From the NCBI RefSeq assembly GCF_001936615.1, contig NZ_MLBF01000002.1, positions 124,001-188,000 on the forward strand: DNA of 64,000 nt, written 5' to 3'. Source of the stretch: Desulfosporosinus metallidurans. Lineage in GTDB: Bacteria; Bacillota; Desulfitobacteriia; Desulfitobacteriales; Desulfitobacteriaceae. How positions within the stretch are numbered: position 1 is the first letter of the stretch; each line of letters opens with the position of its first letter. The notes under the pieces are model-generated. The model was not told the DNA's origin and did not search any database. It worked only from the letters and a program-made list of their open reading frames with translations. This document shows, one piece after another, positions 35,547 to 42,293 of this stretch. The translations under genes were made by a program, and so were the position numbers.

Positions 35547-36230
35547 TTACCCCTCTTGATCAATCAACTCTTTTACTAGTTTGTAAATATCTGCATGAAT
35601 TTCTTCTCTACTTCTGAGTTGTCCTTCACACACACAATTTACTATCGACCAACCATAAGATGCCCCGATTTCACAAGCATTATTATAAGATTGAAGTAAA
35701 TACTCATAATTTCTTTCATGAATATCCTTATCTTTGTCTCCGAGTTTATTGGGTCTGTCATTGATAAGTTTTTGGCTAAAACGCGGATGCATATTAAGAA
35801 AGATTACACAGTCAGGAACCGGAAGTCTAAACTTTACGAATTCCAAATCCCATAACCAATTGAGATAGTCGTTCCTATCTACAGTATCAACTATTTTGGC
35901 AGCCTGATGAACCATGTTAGAGGTCGTATAGCGATCAGCCAAAATGATGCCACCGCTTTGATAAAAACCTTCCCATTCTTTTTTGTAGGATGCATACCGA
36001 TCAACAGTATAAAACGTGGAAGCTATATAGGGATTAACGTCATTTGGGTTGCTTCCAAATTCTCCATTCAAATACATTTTGATAAGAGCAGAAGAATCGC
36101 TCTTATAATCAGGAAATTCCACCTTTTCTACCCTGTAATTTTCCGTCTTCAGTCTCTCATACAGCAATTTTGTCTGAGTCTCCTTACCACTGCCATCCCC
36201 TGCTTCTATGACTATCAGCTTGCCCTTCAA
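35547..36230 (-). CDS. Thymidylate kinase-like protein
   Basis: About 227 residues in the dTMP kinase superfamily: P-loop IEAGDGSGKETQ near the N-terminus, LADRYTTSN (the DR-Y/H segment) in the middle and DCVIFLNMHP. It converts dTMP to dTDP in typical members; the FPDYKSDSSALIKMYLNGEFG region fits the tmk-related group common in clostridia, and whether this is the main enzyme is not shown. TTG start chosen, with AAGGGGG at 8 nt; the earlier TTG overlaps that ribosome site. Confidence 0.82.
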   Translation of the reverse strand: MKGKLIVIEAGDGSGKETQTKLLYERLKTENYRVEKVEFPDYKSDSSALIKMYLNGEFGSNPNDVNPYIASTFYTVDRYASYKKEWEGFYQSGGIILADRYTTSNMVHQAAKIVDTVDRNDYLNWLWDLEFVKFRLPVPDCVIFLNMHPRFSQKLINDRPNKLGDKDKDIHERNYEYLLQSYNNACEIGASYGWSIVNCVCEGQLRSREEIHADIYKLVKELIDQEG

Positions 36231-36339
36231 AAAGTAAACCCCCTTCAACTTATTTCAGTTTGTATGCTGAATCTATAGTTTACTATTCCCTGTCCTTATT
36301 TTTCAAGTTATCCAACGATATTCAACGTTTCAAAACAAA

Positions 36340-36370
36340 CCCCTCAGAAACCATAGTTGGTTCTGAGGGG
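36340..36370 (-). terminator. Terminator downstream of spo0A
   Basis: CCCCTCAGAACCA/TGGTTTCTGAGGGG stem (one bulge) followed on the minus strand by TTTGTTTTG. It lies 219 bp past the spo0A stop. The stretch 36371-36588 between them is AT-rich and I see nothing else in it. Confidence 0.75.
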
Positions 36371-36588
36371 TGTCATCTGACTATTCCGATAGTTCGAGCG
36401 ACTATCTCATTATATTATATTAAATATTTATGCTGCAATTTTCTTCCCTACCCGTTAAGAAGAAAATGAGTCGTTCTTAATTATTCTTAATTGGGACTGT
36501 AAAGATAATTGCTGAAAATTGGGAACTTCTCTGAATAAATTGGATAAAACTCAATTAGGACAAAGATTTTCCTATACATTGTGAGGAC

Positions 36589-37386
36589 TTAGCTGACCTT
36601 ACTCATTACCCTTAATTTATCAGCAAGAAGTGCTATGAATTCTGAATTGGTAGGTTTTTGGCGTTCAATATTCATAGAATATCCAAAAATTCGTTTAAGC
36701 GTATCAGTATGTCCACGTTCCCAGGCTAGTTCTATAGCATGGCGAATTCCGCGTTCTACTCGACTGGGTGCAGTATCAAATTTTTTCGCGATACCTGGGT
36801 ACAGTTCTTTAGTTACAGCTCCAAGCAAAGAAACATCCTCTACGACCATCAATATTGCGTCTCGAATATATTGATACCCTTTAACATGGGCAGGTATTCC
36901 AATTTGATGCATCATCGTGGTCACTTCAACGCACAAGTTAAGACCACTTCCTGTCGTTGTCACGATCGGAGTAGCTGAAGAAAACTGTGTAGGAGCCGGC
37001 GAGGGTATATCCTGCGTTAGAGCACGGATACGTTTGCTTAAAATATCCAGATCGAAAGGTTTGAGAATAAAGTAATCAACACCAAGCATCATGGCCTGAT
37101 GGGTGAGAGATTCCTGTCCAAAAGCCGTTAACATGATAACTTTAGGGCGTACCGCCGTTGCCCGAGCATTAACGCGCTCCAATACGCCTAAACCATCCAA
37201 ATTTGGCATGACTAAATCTAGAATAATCAAATCTGGCTCCTGAGTTTGAATGAGATCCCAAGCTTCTAAACCATTATTAGCAACCCCGACAATAACCAAA
37301 TCTTCTTGACCTTGGAGATAGTTTTGTAGCATTTGACATAAGTTACGGTTATCATCCGCGACAATTATTTTTATTTTTTTTCCCAT
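36589..37386 (-). CDS. spo0A: Sporulation master regulator Spo0A
   Basis: Response regulator that starts endospore formation. Receiver domain (residues 1-125): VADDNRNLCQ acidic pocket, phospho-accepting Asp in LIILDLVMPN (about 56), T in MLTAFGQ and K in ILKPFD. The C-terminal Spo0A DNA-binding domain (about 150-265) shows MHQIGIPAHVKGYQYIRDAI and the recognition helix region APSRVERGIRHAIELAW. 265 residues, normal. spoIVB, the usual upstream neighbour, is missing here. A Spo0A box lies upstream (37484-37490). Confidence 0.98.
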   Translation of the reverse strand: MGKKIKIIVADDNRNLCQMLQNYLQGQEDLVIVGVANNGLEAWDLIQTQEPDLIILDLVMPNLDGLGVLERVNARATAVRPKVIMLTAFGQESLTHQAMMLGVDYFILKPFDLDILSKRIRALTQDIPSPAPTQFSSATPIVTTTGSGLNLCVEVTTMMHQIGIPAHVKGYQYIRDAILMVVEDVSLLGAVTKELYPGIAKKFDTAPSRVERGIRHAIELAWERGHTDTLKRIFGYSMNIERQKPTNSEFIALLADKLRVMSKVS

Positions 37387-37465
37387 TATACCATCATCCC
37401 GCCTTAACTGTATTCCGGTTCACCATTGTTACATTTATAATCGTTTGAATTTTTCCGGTGACCTT

Positions 37466-37490
37466 ATTATACGTTAGGCCCGATGTCGAA
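37466..37490 (-). promoter_or_regulatory. Putative spo0A promoter with a Spo0A box
   Basis: On the minus strand TATAAT (37466-37471) is preceded by TTCGACA (37484-37490), the exact complement of the TGTCGAA Spo0A box, placed where a -35 element would be; no good -35 hexamer is seen. This fits an autoactivated promoter. The rest of 37387-37808 (about 420 bp) holds no gene I can support. Confidence 0.5.
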
Positions 37491-37808
37491 ATCGTAAATA
37501 AAAAGGCAACAATGTGAGGCGATTAGTTTTTGAGAAAAGCTCAGCGGGAAAGGGTTTATGGATAATTTTGGTATTTTATACATACCGCAAAATCCACTAA
37601 TATTTTCCTGTAGAGAGTAGCACTTTACTAAATACGCGAAATGTCATGAACCTTAGCGAGTTTAATCAAATAATAAGTAGAGCTAATCATAGTTCCCAAA
37701 TTTAAAACGTCCAAAACTTTTCAAGAAAGTCTATATATGTTAAAATTATGAATAGATCGCTTTTAAAAGGGTAAAATACTTCCCAGATTAGTTAAAGGAG
37801 GGTACATA

Positions 37809-38003
37809 ATGTATGCTGAGGTAGACAAAGATACGTGCATCGGGTGTGGAGCTTGCCCAGACATCTGTCCTGAAGTTTTTAAAATGGAGGATGATGGGTT
37901 GGCAGCAGCTTATAAAAACCCGGTCCCCAGCGAGTTTGAGGATTCCGCGAAAGAAGCCGCTGATGGCTGTCCAGTTGATGCCATACACATTGATACAGAT
38001 TAA
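37809..38003 (+). CDS. Ferredoxin, single [4Fe-4S]
   Basis: 64-residue monocluster ferredoxin: CIGCGACPDICP with C11, C14 and C17 and a distant C in DGCPVDAI (about 54) bind one cluster; the extra Cys21 is common in this class. Acidic, cytoplasmic electron carrier. RBS AAAGGAGGG. It is a single-gene unit ending in a strong shared terminator. Confidence 0.96.
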   Translation: MYAEVDKDTCIGCGACPDICPEVFKMEDDGLAAAYKNPVPSEFEDSAKEAADGCPVDAIHIDTD

Positions 38004-38020
38004 GTACATACTCAAGAGAT

Positions 38021-38065
38021 AAAAGGCAGTTAAGCGGATGAATACATCGCTTAACTGCCTTTTTA
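38021..38065. terminator. Bidirectional terminator between ferredoxin and the sulfite-reductase-like gene
   Basis: A 16-bp perfect stem AAAAGGCAGTTAAGCG/CGCTTAACTGCCTTTT with an 11-nt loop, T-rich on both strands, between convergent genes. Confidence 0.92.
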
Positions 38066-38071
38066 ACTTTC

Positions 38072-38953
38072 TTAAGGCATGGCCTTTTCAGCAAATTCAC
38101 GAAGCCCATCAATTCCTATGCGATCAATGAGACGCCCTATCCGTTCTTGTGGTTTAGCATTTTCCTTATAGTAGGCAATAACCGCGTCCATAACTGGCAC
38201 TAGCTGTTCCTTCTGGAGATTTTCCAAAAGGATATTCCCCTGCCTTGGTTTGACCCCGCCGTTTCCCCCGACATAAAGATGATACCCTTTGCTTGTACCC
38301 ATTAAACCTAAGTCCACCGAGGCTGCATCTGTACATTTATTTGGACATCCGGCAACCCCTATTTTAAATTTCGAGGGCAATTCCATACCATGATAACGTT
38401 TATCAATTTCCATACCCAAAGCTAAAGTTTCTTGCAATCCTCGTTTACAGAATGTATCCCCGGGGCAAACTTTCACGCTTCGAACGCATAACCCGACAGC
38501 ATGGCCTGGATCCATTCCCAAGTCCTTCCAAACATTTGGGACATCTTCAGGGAGTAACCCAACAATAGCAATACGCTGAGCAGAGGTCACTTTAAGTGCT
38601 TGAGCATGGTATTTCTCTGAAACGTCTGCGATCTTACGTAAAATTTCCGGGGTCACGACACCTGCCGGTATATGGGGAGCAATTGAATAAGTCTTTTTAT
38701 CCATTTGTAAAATTGACCCGGCTGGTTGAGCCTTTGCCGCAGCTTCAGCAGAAATTTCCCCTTGTTCTACACTATTAACCTTTTCTAATAAAAGATTCGG
38801 ATCCAGATTATGCATTTGAGCAGCATTCGCTAACGTTTCATTAACAGAAAAAGCACATCCAAGACAATGTAAACCCAGTTCCTGCATAGCCTCTGCAGTC
38901 TTAGGATTGGCGGACATAATATCCTTTAGTTTCATATCTAGTGTAAAGCGCAT
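38072..38953 (-). CDS. DUF1858 redox-disulfide domain fused to a nitrite/sulfite reductase domain
   Basis: About 293 residues. N-terminal DUF1858 domain (residues 5-65) with the redox CLGC pair; then a ferredoxin-like half domain and the siroheme/[4Fe-4S] domain with CPGDTFCKRG and GVAGCPNKCTDA, the C-x5-C...C-x3-C cluster pattern. Single-subunit proteins of this kind are common in clostridia; the substrate (sulfite, nitrite or another) is not known. The chosen ATG is the second one, 6 nt after GGAG. It is 9 nt after a 48-residue zinc-ribbon gene, likely its cotranscribed partner. Confidence 0.88.
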   Translation of the reverse strand: MRFTLDMKLKDIMSANPKTAEAMQELGLHCLGCAFSVNETLANAAQMHNLDPNLLLEKVNSVEQGEISAEAAAKAQPAGSILQMDKKTYSIAPHIPAGVVTPEILRKIADVSEKYHAQALKVTSAQRIAIVGLLPEDVPNVWKDLGMDPGHAVGLCVRSVKVCPGDTFCKRGLQETLALGMEIDKRYHGMELPSKFKIGVAGCPNKCTDAASVDLGLMGTSKGYHLYVGGNGGVKPRQGNILLENLQKEQLVPVMDAVIAYYKENAKPQERIGRLIDRIGIDGLREFAEKAMP

Positions 38954-38962
38954 AGTCATCTC

Positions 38963-39109
38963 CTAACCATGTATGAGCATTGGCAAACAATGCGTACATA
39001 CATGTTTTTCTTCACCTTGGTGTACATAGGTCAATATAGGGGTAAGTTCACTAGTCGTTCCACAATGAGCACACTCCAACTCCGGAGCCTCTTTTTTTAC
39101 GTCTGCCAT
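38963..39109 (-). CDS. Small zinc-ribbon protein (48 aa)
   Basis: Starts MADVKKEAPELECAHCG and ends CTHCLPMLIHG: two CxxC pairs 25 residues apart form a single zinc ribbon. AAAGGAGG lies 8-9 nt before the ATG. It is directly followed by the DUF1858/sulfite-reductase gene (9 nt gap), suggesting a metal- or redox-related accessory role. Too short for usual ORF calling; family not recognised. Confidence 0.85.
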   Translation of the reverse strand: MADVKKEAPELECAHCGTTSELTPILTYVHQGEEKHVCTHCLPMLIHG

Positions 39110-39161
39110 ATAAATGACCTCCTTTATGATTGTCAGTGTATCACGGTAATCCCTTGCTTAG

Positions 39162-39188
39162 TGTGACTTAACACACAGTTCTGTGTGT
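39162..39188. promoter_or_regulatory. CRP/FNR-like half-sites and an 18-bp palindrome upstream of the zinc-ribbon operon
   Basis: TGTGACTTAACACACA (39162-39177) is one mismatch from the TGTGA-N6-TCACA site of CRP/FNR-family regulators; overlapping it, ACACACAG-TT-CTGTGTGT (39171-39188) is a perfect palindrome. They lie about 55-80 bp before the zinc-ribbon start, fitting control of this anaerobic redox operon. Inference. Confidence 0.45.
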
Positions 39189-39297
39189 ATTTCGGCACGC
39201 TTTGATCTTCCACAATTCGCTGATGACTAATGCTAAGTGTTAACGCTTCGTCTTGAAACTATACCAAATTTATAAAAATGCAACTATTCTGAACCGA

Positions 39298-39335
39298 AAA
39301 GAAAACACGGTCTTTCAAATTCAGAATAACCGTGC
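39298..39335 (-). terminator. Putative terminator after the small membrane protein gene
   Basis: CACGGT/ACCGTG stem with an AT-rich 17-nt interior, then TTTTCTTTTC on the minus strand. Confidence 0.6.
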
Positions 39336-39351
39336 CCAACCGTTTATTAAT

Positions 39352-39489
39352 TTATTCCCAAAGGTACAAGATTAACCCCGCTACTAGGAATACCACACCT
39401 ATATAGAACCGCAATTTTAAATCAGTCTCCGACCCTCGTGCTTTACCTATGTGTCCATCCATGTTCTGTCCAAAAGAACCTTCCATCAT
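39352..39489 (-). CDS. Small single-span membrane protein (45 aa)
   Basis: MMEGSFGQNMDGHIGKARG... followed by a hydrophobic segment (FYIGVVFLVAGLILYLW, about 28-44). GAGGGGGG lies 5 nt before the first ATG. It is 11 nt after the 150-residue gene, so the two form a small operon ending at a terminator. Family not recognised; too short for ordinary ORF calling. Confidence 0.75.
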   Translation of the reverse strand: MMEGSFGQNMDGHIGKARGSETDLKLRFYIGVVFLVAGLILYLWE

Positions 39490-39500
39490 TGTTTCCCCCC

Positions 39501-39953
39501 TCAAGACGAGAGGTCATTGATCTGCTTTAATCCTTGAATACGCCAACCCTTTTCGTTGTGTACTAAATGAATAGAAAACGTAAAAATCTGAGCTTCTTGA
39601 ACTGATGATGTCCAAGAAACGCGTACAATAGCCGCTTTCGAAAGGCCCATTTCAGAATTCATAAACTGTACTTTTTGTAATGACAACAATGGATCTTTAT
39701 TTAACCTAGTTTCCCAAGTCGTGAACTCCTTCTCATCCAAGGATCCCTCCGGCAACACTAATAGTTCACGGGCAAGATCGGTTTGGCGGAGATCCATGAG
39801 TTTCCAAAAATGCTGAATTGTCATTTGTGGAGAATTTCCATAATGAGGATCTGCTAGAGCTGTAATTACTGTCTGAGGGGTTTTAAAAGTGAGGATCGTG
39901 ATTAGACATAAGAGTGATAGACCAAGTAACCATACATAACGACTGTGACGCAT
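39501..39953 (-). CDS. Exported or membrane-anchored hypothetical protein
   Basis: 150 residues: N-terminal hydrophobic segment (about 7-23) acting as signal or anchor, then a soluble alpha/beta domain ending IHLVHNEKGWRIQGLKQI, which resembles the NTF2-like/DUF4878 type of extracytoplasmic domain (weak resemblance). RBS GGAGGG. Operon with the 45-aa membrane protein. Confidence 0.7.
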   Translation of the reverse strand: MRHSRYVWLLGLSLLCLITILTFKTPQTVITALADPHYGNSPQMTIQHFWKLMDLRQTDLARELLVLPEGSLDEKEFTTWETRLNKDPLLSLQKVQFMNSEMGLSKAAIVRVSWTSSVQEAQIFTFSIHLVHNEKGWRIQGLKQINDLSS

Positions 39954-40015
39954 AATTTCCCTCCTTGCTTGTCTTTACTAACATTCTAGGAGGGAACAAT
40001 GCTTTTCATACCACT

Positions 40016-40081
40016 TTAGCCAAAAACTTTTCTCAAAACATTAAGTACGAACTCCGGTAACCTGACGTAATAAATGCGCAT
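40016..40081 (-). CDS. spoVM: SpoVM-like sporulation peptide (21 aa)
   Basis: A 21-codon reading frame behind a strong AAAGGAGG. It starts MRIYYVRLPEFV and ends RKVFG. Compared with Bacillus SpoVM (26 aa, MKFYTIKLPKFLGG...), Y4, L8, P9, F11, R17 and G21 match and basic or hydrophobic character is kept at most other sites. SpoVM is an amphipathic helix that marks the convex forespore membrane and anchors SpoIVA; Pro9 is important there and is kept here. A CATACATT sequence at 40129-40136, like a sigma-E -10, lies 48 bp upstream. The five C-terminal residues of the Bacillus peptide are missing. Confidence 0.75.
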   Translation of the reverse strand: MRIYYVRLPEFVLNVLRKVFG

Positions 40082-40159
40082 AAATTATCCTTCCTCCTTT
40101 ACTTCCGCTTGAACCACCACTTAGTGGTAATGTATGCAAATAAAATCCAGATTGCCCTT

Positions 40160-40510
40160 TTAAATTACTTGGTAATTCTTTACTGCCTCTTCCAATTGAC
40201 CCACAAGCAAACGTTCCTCCTCTGTGTTGGCAGTAAAGTAAAGGCGACCTATGATACCCGTAATAACTTTGAGAACATCTTCCAATACTAACGATTCCTT
40301 CATGGCTAATTGGGCACTGGTTTCAATCAATGCAATCCCAAATTGATGTCCTACCCCATCCTTAATCATGCGCGTACAGCTTTTTCCTAACAAACGCATA
40401 ACTAAAGAAGCTTCTTGAACATCCAGTTGACGGACAGCATCAATCGTTGTCGTTAACCCTTGAACCATTCGTACTCCGACACTATTCCAACTTACTTGTT
40501 GGTTATCCAT
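40160..40510 (-). CDS. Hypothetical helical protein (116 aa)
   Basis: Soluble, all-helical protein with no recognisable family (DNQQVSWNSVGVRMVQGL..., MRLLGKSCTRMIKDGVG, ending QLEEAVKNYQVI). The start ATG (third codon of the longest reading) has GGGGGA 7 nt before it. It precedes spoVM by 78 bp on the same strand and follows a strong terminator, so it opens a transcription unit. Confidence 0.65.
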   Translation of the reverse strand: MDNQQVSWNSVGVRMVQGLTTTIDAVRQLDVQEASLVMRLLGKSCTRMIKDGVGHQFGIALIETSAQLAMKESLVLEDVLKVITGIIGRLYFTANTEEERLLVGQLEEAVKNYQVI

Positions 40511-40572
40511 CTGCACTTCCCCCTTTGAGATCAGTTCCGTGCCATACTATATGCTTCATACGTGCCATAGGT

Positions 40573-40613
40573 GAAAAAACGAGCAGGGAAGGTAAATTAC
40601 CTTTCCTGCTCGT
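40573..40613 (-). terminator. Strong terminator downstream of the structured element
   Basis: A 17-bp stem (ACGAGCAGGAAAGGTAA against TTACCTTCCCTGCTCGT, one G-U) followed by six T residues on the minus strand. It would end transcripts coming from psd-pssA through the structured element. Confidence 0.92.
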
Positions 40614-40750
40614 CGTTATAAGTAGTTCGAATACGTCTTTTACCGCATATTTCACCCGTTCAAAGCCCGGGACGCAGTGTGACACGAGCGCGACGTTTTT
40701 ACGTAAGCAGACTAGCAAACTTCCGTTCAAGCGACCGACCCCAGACACGG

Positions 40751-40829
40751 GGCAGTGCACAAGGTCCCTTCTCGCCATCCTTGGCTACAGGGACACTTGG
40801 CCATCCATGGCCTGCGGATGTGCACTGCC
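40751..40829 (-). repeat. Structured module, copy 1
   Basis: Outer stem GGCAGTGCAC/GTGCACTGCC (10 bp); inner stem GTCCCT/AGGGAC; hairpins GCCATCCTTGGC and GGCCATCCATGGCC as read on the plus strand. Homologous to copy 2 with compensatory base changes. Confidence 0.8.
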
Positions 40830-40830
40830 G

Positions 40831-40911
40831 CCAACTGCGCCAAGGTCGCTTCCCGCCATCCTTGGCTCCAGCGACACTAGGCCATCCATGGCCGTCGGAT
40901 GGCGCATTTGG
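40831..40911 (-). repeat. Structured module, copy 2
   Basis: Outer stem CCAA.TGCGCC/GGCGCA.TTGG; inner stem GTCGCT/AGCGAC; same two hairpin arms as copy 1. The changes C-C-C to C-G-C in the inner stem and the whole outer stem are matched by changes in the partner strand. Confidence 0.8.
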
Positions 40912-41061
40912 CACGATAGTCTCCAGTGGAGATTATCGCCGTAGGCGGTTCTTTAAAAGAATACTATCGCCGAAGGATGAACCCCGCTCCCCAAAGCCGG
41001 GAGCTTGAACGGTTAGTTTGCTCTGCGTCGTAACACCGAGCGCTGTGTCACACAAGTCCCC

Positions 41062-41601
41062 CTACTTGCTCAACTTCGGTACCTTAAACGTAGATACCAT
41101 TAAGAAAGCCAAAATCACCATACTTACGGGATAAATGTACCAAGGCAGCATAGTTCGCAAGAACATTAACAGAGCCATAAAACCGCCCGCAAAAGTAATG
41201 GGAACGCCAACAAAATAAGTGGTGATATTGAGCATATTAAAACGAGCCAAACGGACTGCACCACATAATGCGAAAACCACAGCAATACCCAGACCTAAAT
41301 ACTTAACAAACTCGGTTTGATGAGGCTGCAAAATTGCCTGATAGGTAAGAATTGCTGGTGCCACCCCAAAAGAGACTAAATCACTCAGAGAATCGAGTTC
41401 TTTACCAAAATCTGAGCTTACAGAAAGCCTTCGAGCCACTTTGCCGTCCAAACTGTCCATGAGCACAGAAAGTAAAATCATCGCCGCTGCTAATGTAAAA
41501 TTACTTTCTATGACCCAGATCAAGGCAAGAAAACCAAAAAGTAAATTAGCCAAGGTAAAGATGCTCGGGATCATGCGAGCAGGAATCGGACTTCCCCTCA
41601 T
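41062..41601 (-). CDS. pssA: CDP-diacylglycerol-serine O-phosphatidyltransferase
   Basis: Makes phosphatidylserine from CDP-diacylglycerol and serine in the membrane. The CDP-alcohol phosphotransferase motif is complete: DSLDGKVARR...GKELDSLSDL (D-G-x2-A-R-x8-G-x3-D-x3-D). About 179 residues with five or six hydrophobic spans. The ATG overlaps the psd stop (ATGA), so the two genes are coupled and supply phosphatidylethanolamine synthesis. Confidence 0.95.
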   Translation of the reverse strand: MRGSPIPARMIPSIFTLANLLFGFLALIWVIESNFTLAAAMILLSVLMDSLDGKVARRLSVSSDFGKELDSLSDLVSFGVAPAILTYQAILQPHQTEFVKYLGLGIAVVFALCGAVRLARFNMLNITTYFVGVPITFAGGFMALLMFLRTMLPWYIYPVSMVILAFLMVSTFKVPKLSK

Positions 41602-42236
41602 TCAACACTCACTCTCCCTATTATACTTACTCCTCCACGCACCTTATCCCCGGGGCTAACCATGATTTCTACATCAGTTGGTACAAAAATTTCTGTACAC
41701 GAACCAAATTTAATCAGACCAAATCTCTTTCCTTTGGTCAGTTTATCTCCCTTATTAACCCAACACACGATCCGACGAGCAATAAATCCTGTCACCTGCG
41801 TCACTAAAATCTGCAAGTGTTGATTTTGGATTCCAACATAGTTTTTCTCGTTCAGCTCTGATGCATGGCTTTTAAAGGCAGGAATCATCTGTCCCGGTCG
41901 ATAGGCACGAAAAACAACCTCGCCAGCCATCGGACTGCGATTGACATGAACATTAAATAGACTTAGAAAGATACGAACGCGAATACTTTCTCCGTTTAGA
42001 AACTGGTCTTCAAAGACCCTTTCCACATCCATGACCACTCCGTCAGCGGGAGAAACTAGCGATAATTCGTCAGATGGGATAGCTCTGTTAGGATTACGAA
42101 AGAAAAATAAAACAAACAAGAACAGAATACCTGGTAAAATAACCAGCCACGGCCAAACCCAGTAGGCCAAAACCATTAGAACTGCTAATATCACCAGATA
42201 AAGCCAACCATCACGAGAAATGGGATATTGTTTCAC
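41598..42236 (-). CDS. psd: Phosphatidylserine decarboxylase, short type
   Basis: Decarboxylates phosphatidylserine to phosphatidylethanolamine. Two N-terminal membrane spans (about 11-47), FRNPNRAIPSD, SPADGVV, the NVHVNRSP histidine segment and the self-cleavage site FGSCTE (GS, about 180-181) that creates the pyruvoyl group. 212 residues, the short proenzyme class. GTG start, with AGGAGGAGG about 12 nt upstream. Translationally coupled to pssA. Confidence 0.96.
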   Translation of the reverse strand: MKQYPISRDGWLYLVILAVLMVLAYWVWPWLVILPGILFLFVLFFFRNPNRAIPSDELSLVSPADGVVMDVERVFEDQFLNGESIRVRIFLSLFNVHVNRSPMAGEVVFRAYRPGQMIPAFKSHASELNEKNYVGIQNQHLQILVTQVTGFIARRIVCWVNKGDKLTKGKRFGLIKFGSCTEIFVPTDVEIMVSPGDKVRGGVSIIGRVSVE

Positions 42237-42293
42237 CGAAAAATTAACCTCCTCCTCTTGATTTTCTCTAGTTTACCATTTCTAAGACAATTA

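Larger units (their letters stand above)
40669..41060 (-). ncRNA. 392-bp structured element: long terminal inverted repeat enclosing tandem covarying three-way-junction modules
   Basis: The ends form an imperfect inverted repeat of about 60 bp (GTGTGACAC 40677-40685 with 41045-41053; AGCAAAC 40714-40720 with 41016-41022; CCGTTCAAGC 40723-40732 with 41003-41012). Inside are two tandem modules of about 80 bp (40751-40829 and 40831-40911). Each has an outer stem, a GGCCATGGATGGCC arm and an inner stem capped by GCCAAGGATGGC. Outer and inner stems differ between copies but stay paired. Further hairpins lie at 40914-40937 and 40986-41004. The element is GC-rich, begins at the pssA stop and is followed by a terminator, so it is read into RNA from the minus strand. 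It may be an RNA, a MITE-like repeat or both. Confidence 0.6.

Noticed and set aside
35366-35563. 65-codon minus-strand frame before the peptide-binding protein
   Set aside because: No good ribosome site at its start and no recognisable features; it overlaps the 3' end of the kinase gene.
37548-37616. 20-codon frame starting near 37557 after GGGAAAGGG
   Set aside because: Spacing of only 3 nt, no similarity, and it lies in the spo0A upstream region.
40679-41008. 109-codon plus-strand reading frame with repeated GHPWP motif inside the structured element
   Set aside because: The protein repeats only reflect the tandem hairpin modules; no ribosome site is seen and the base changes follow pairing, not codons.
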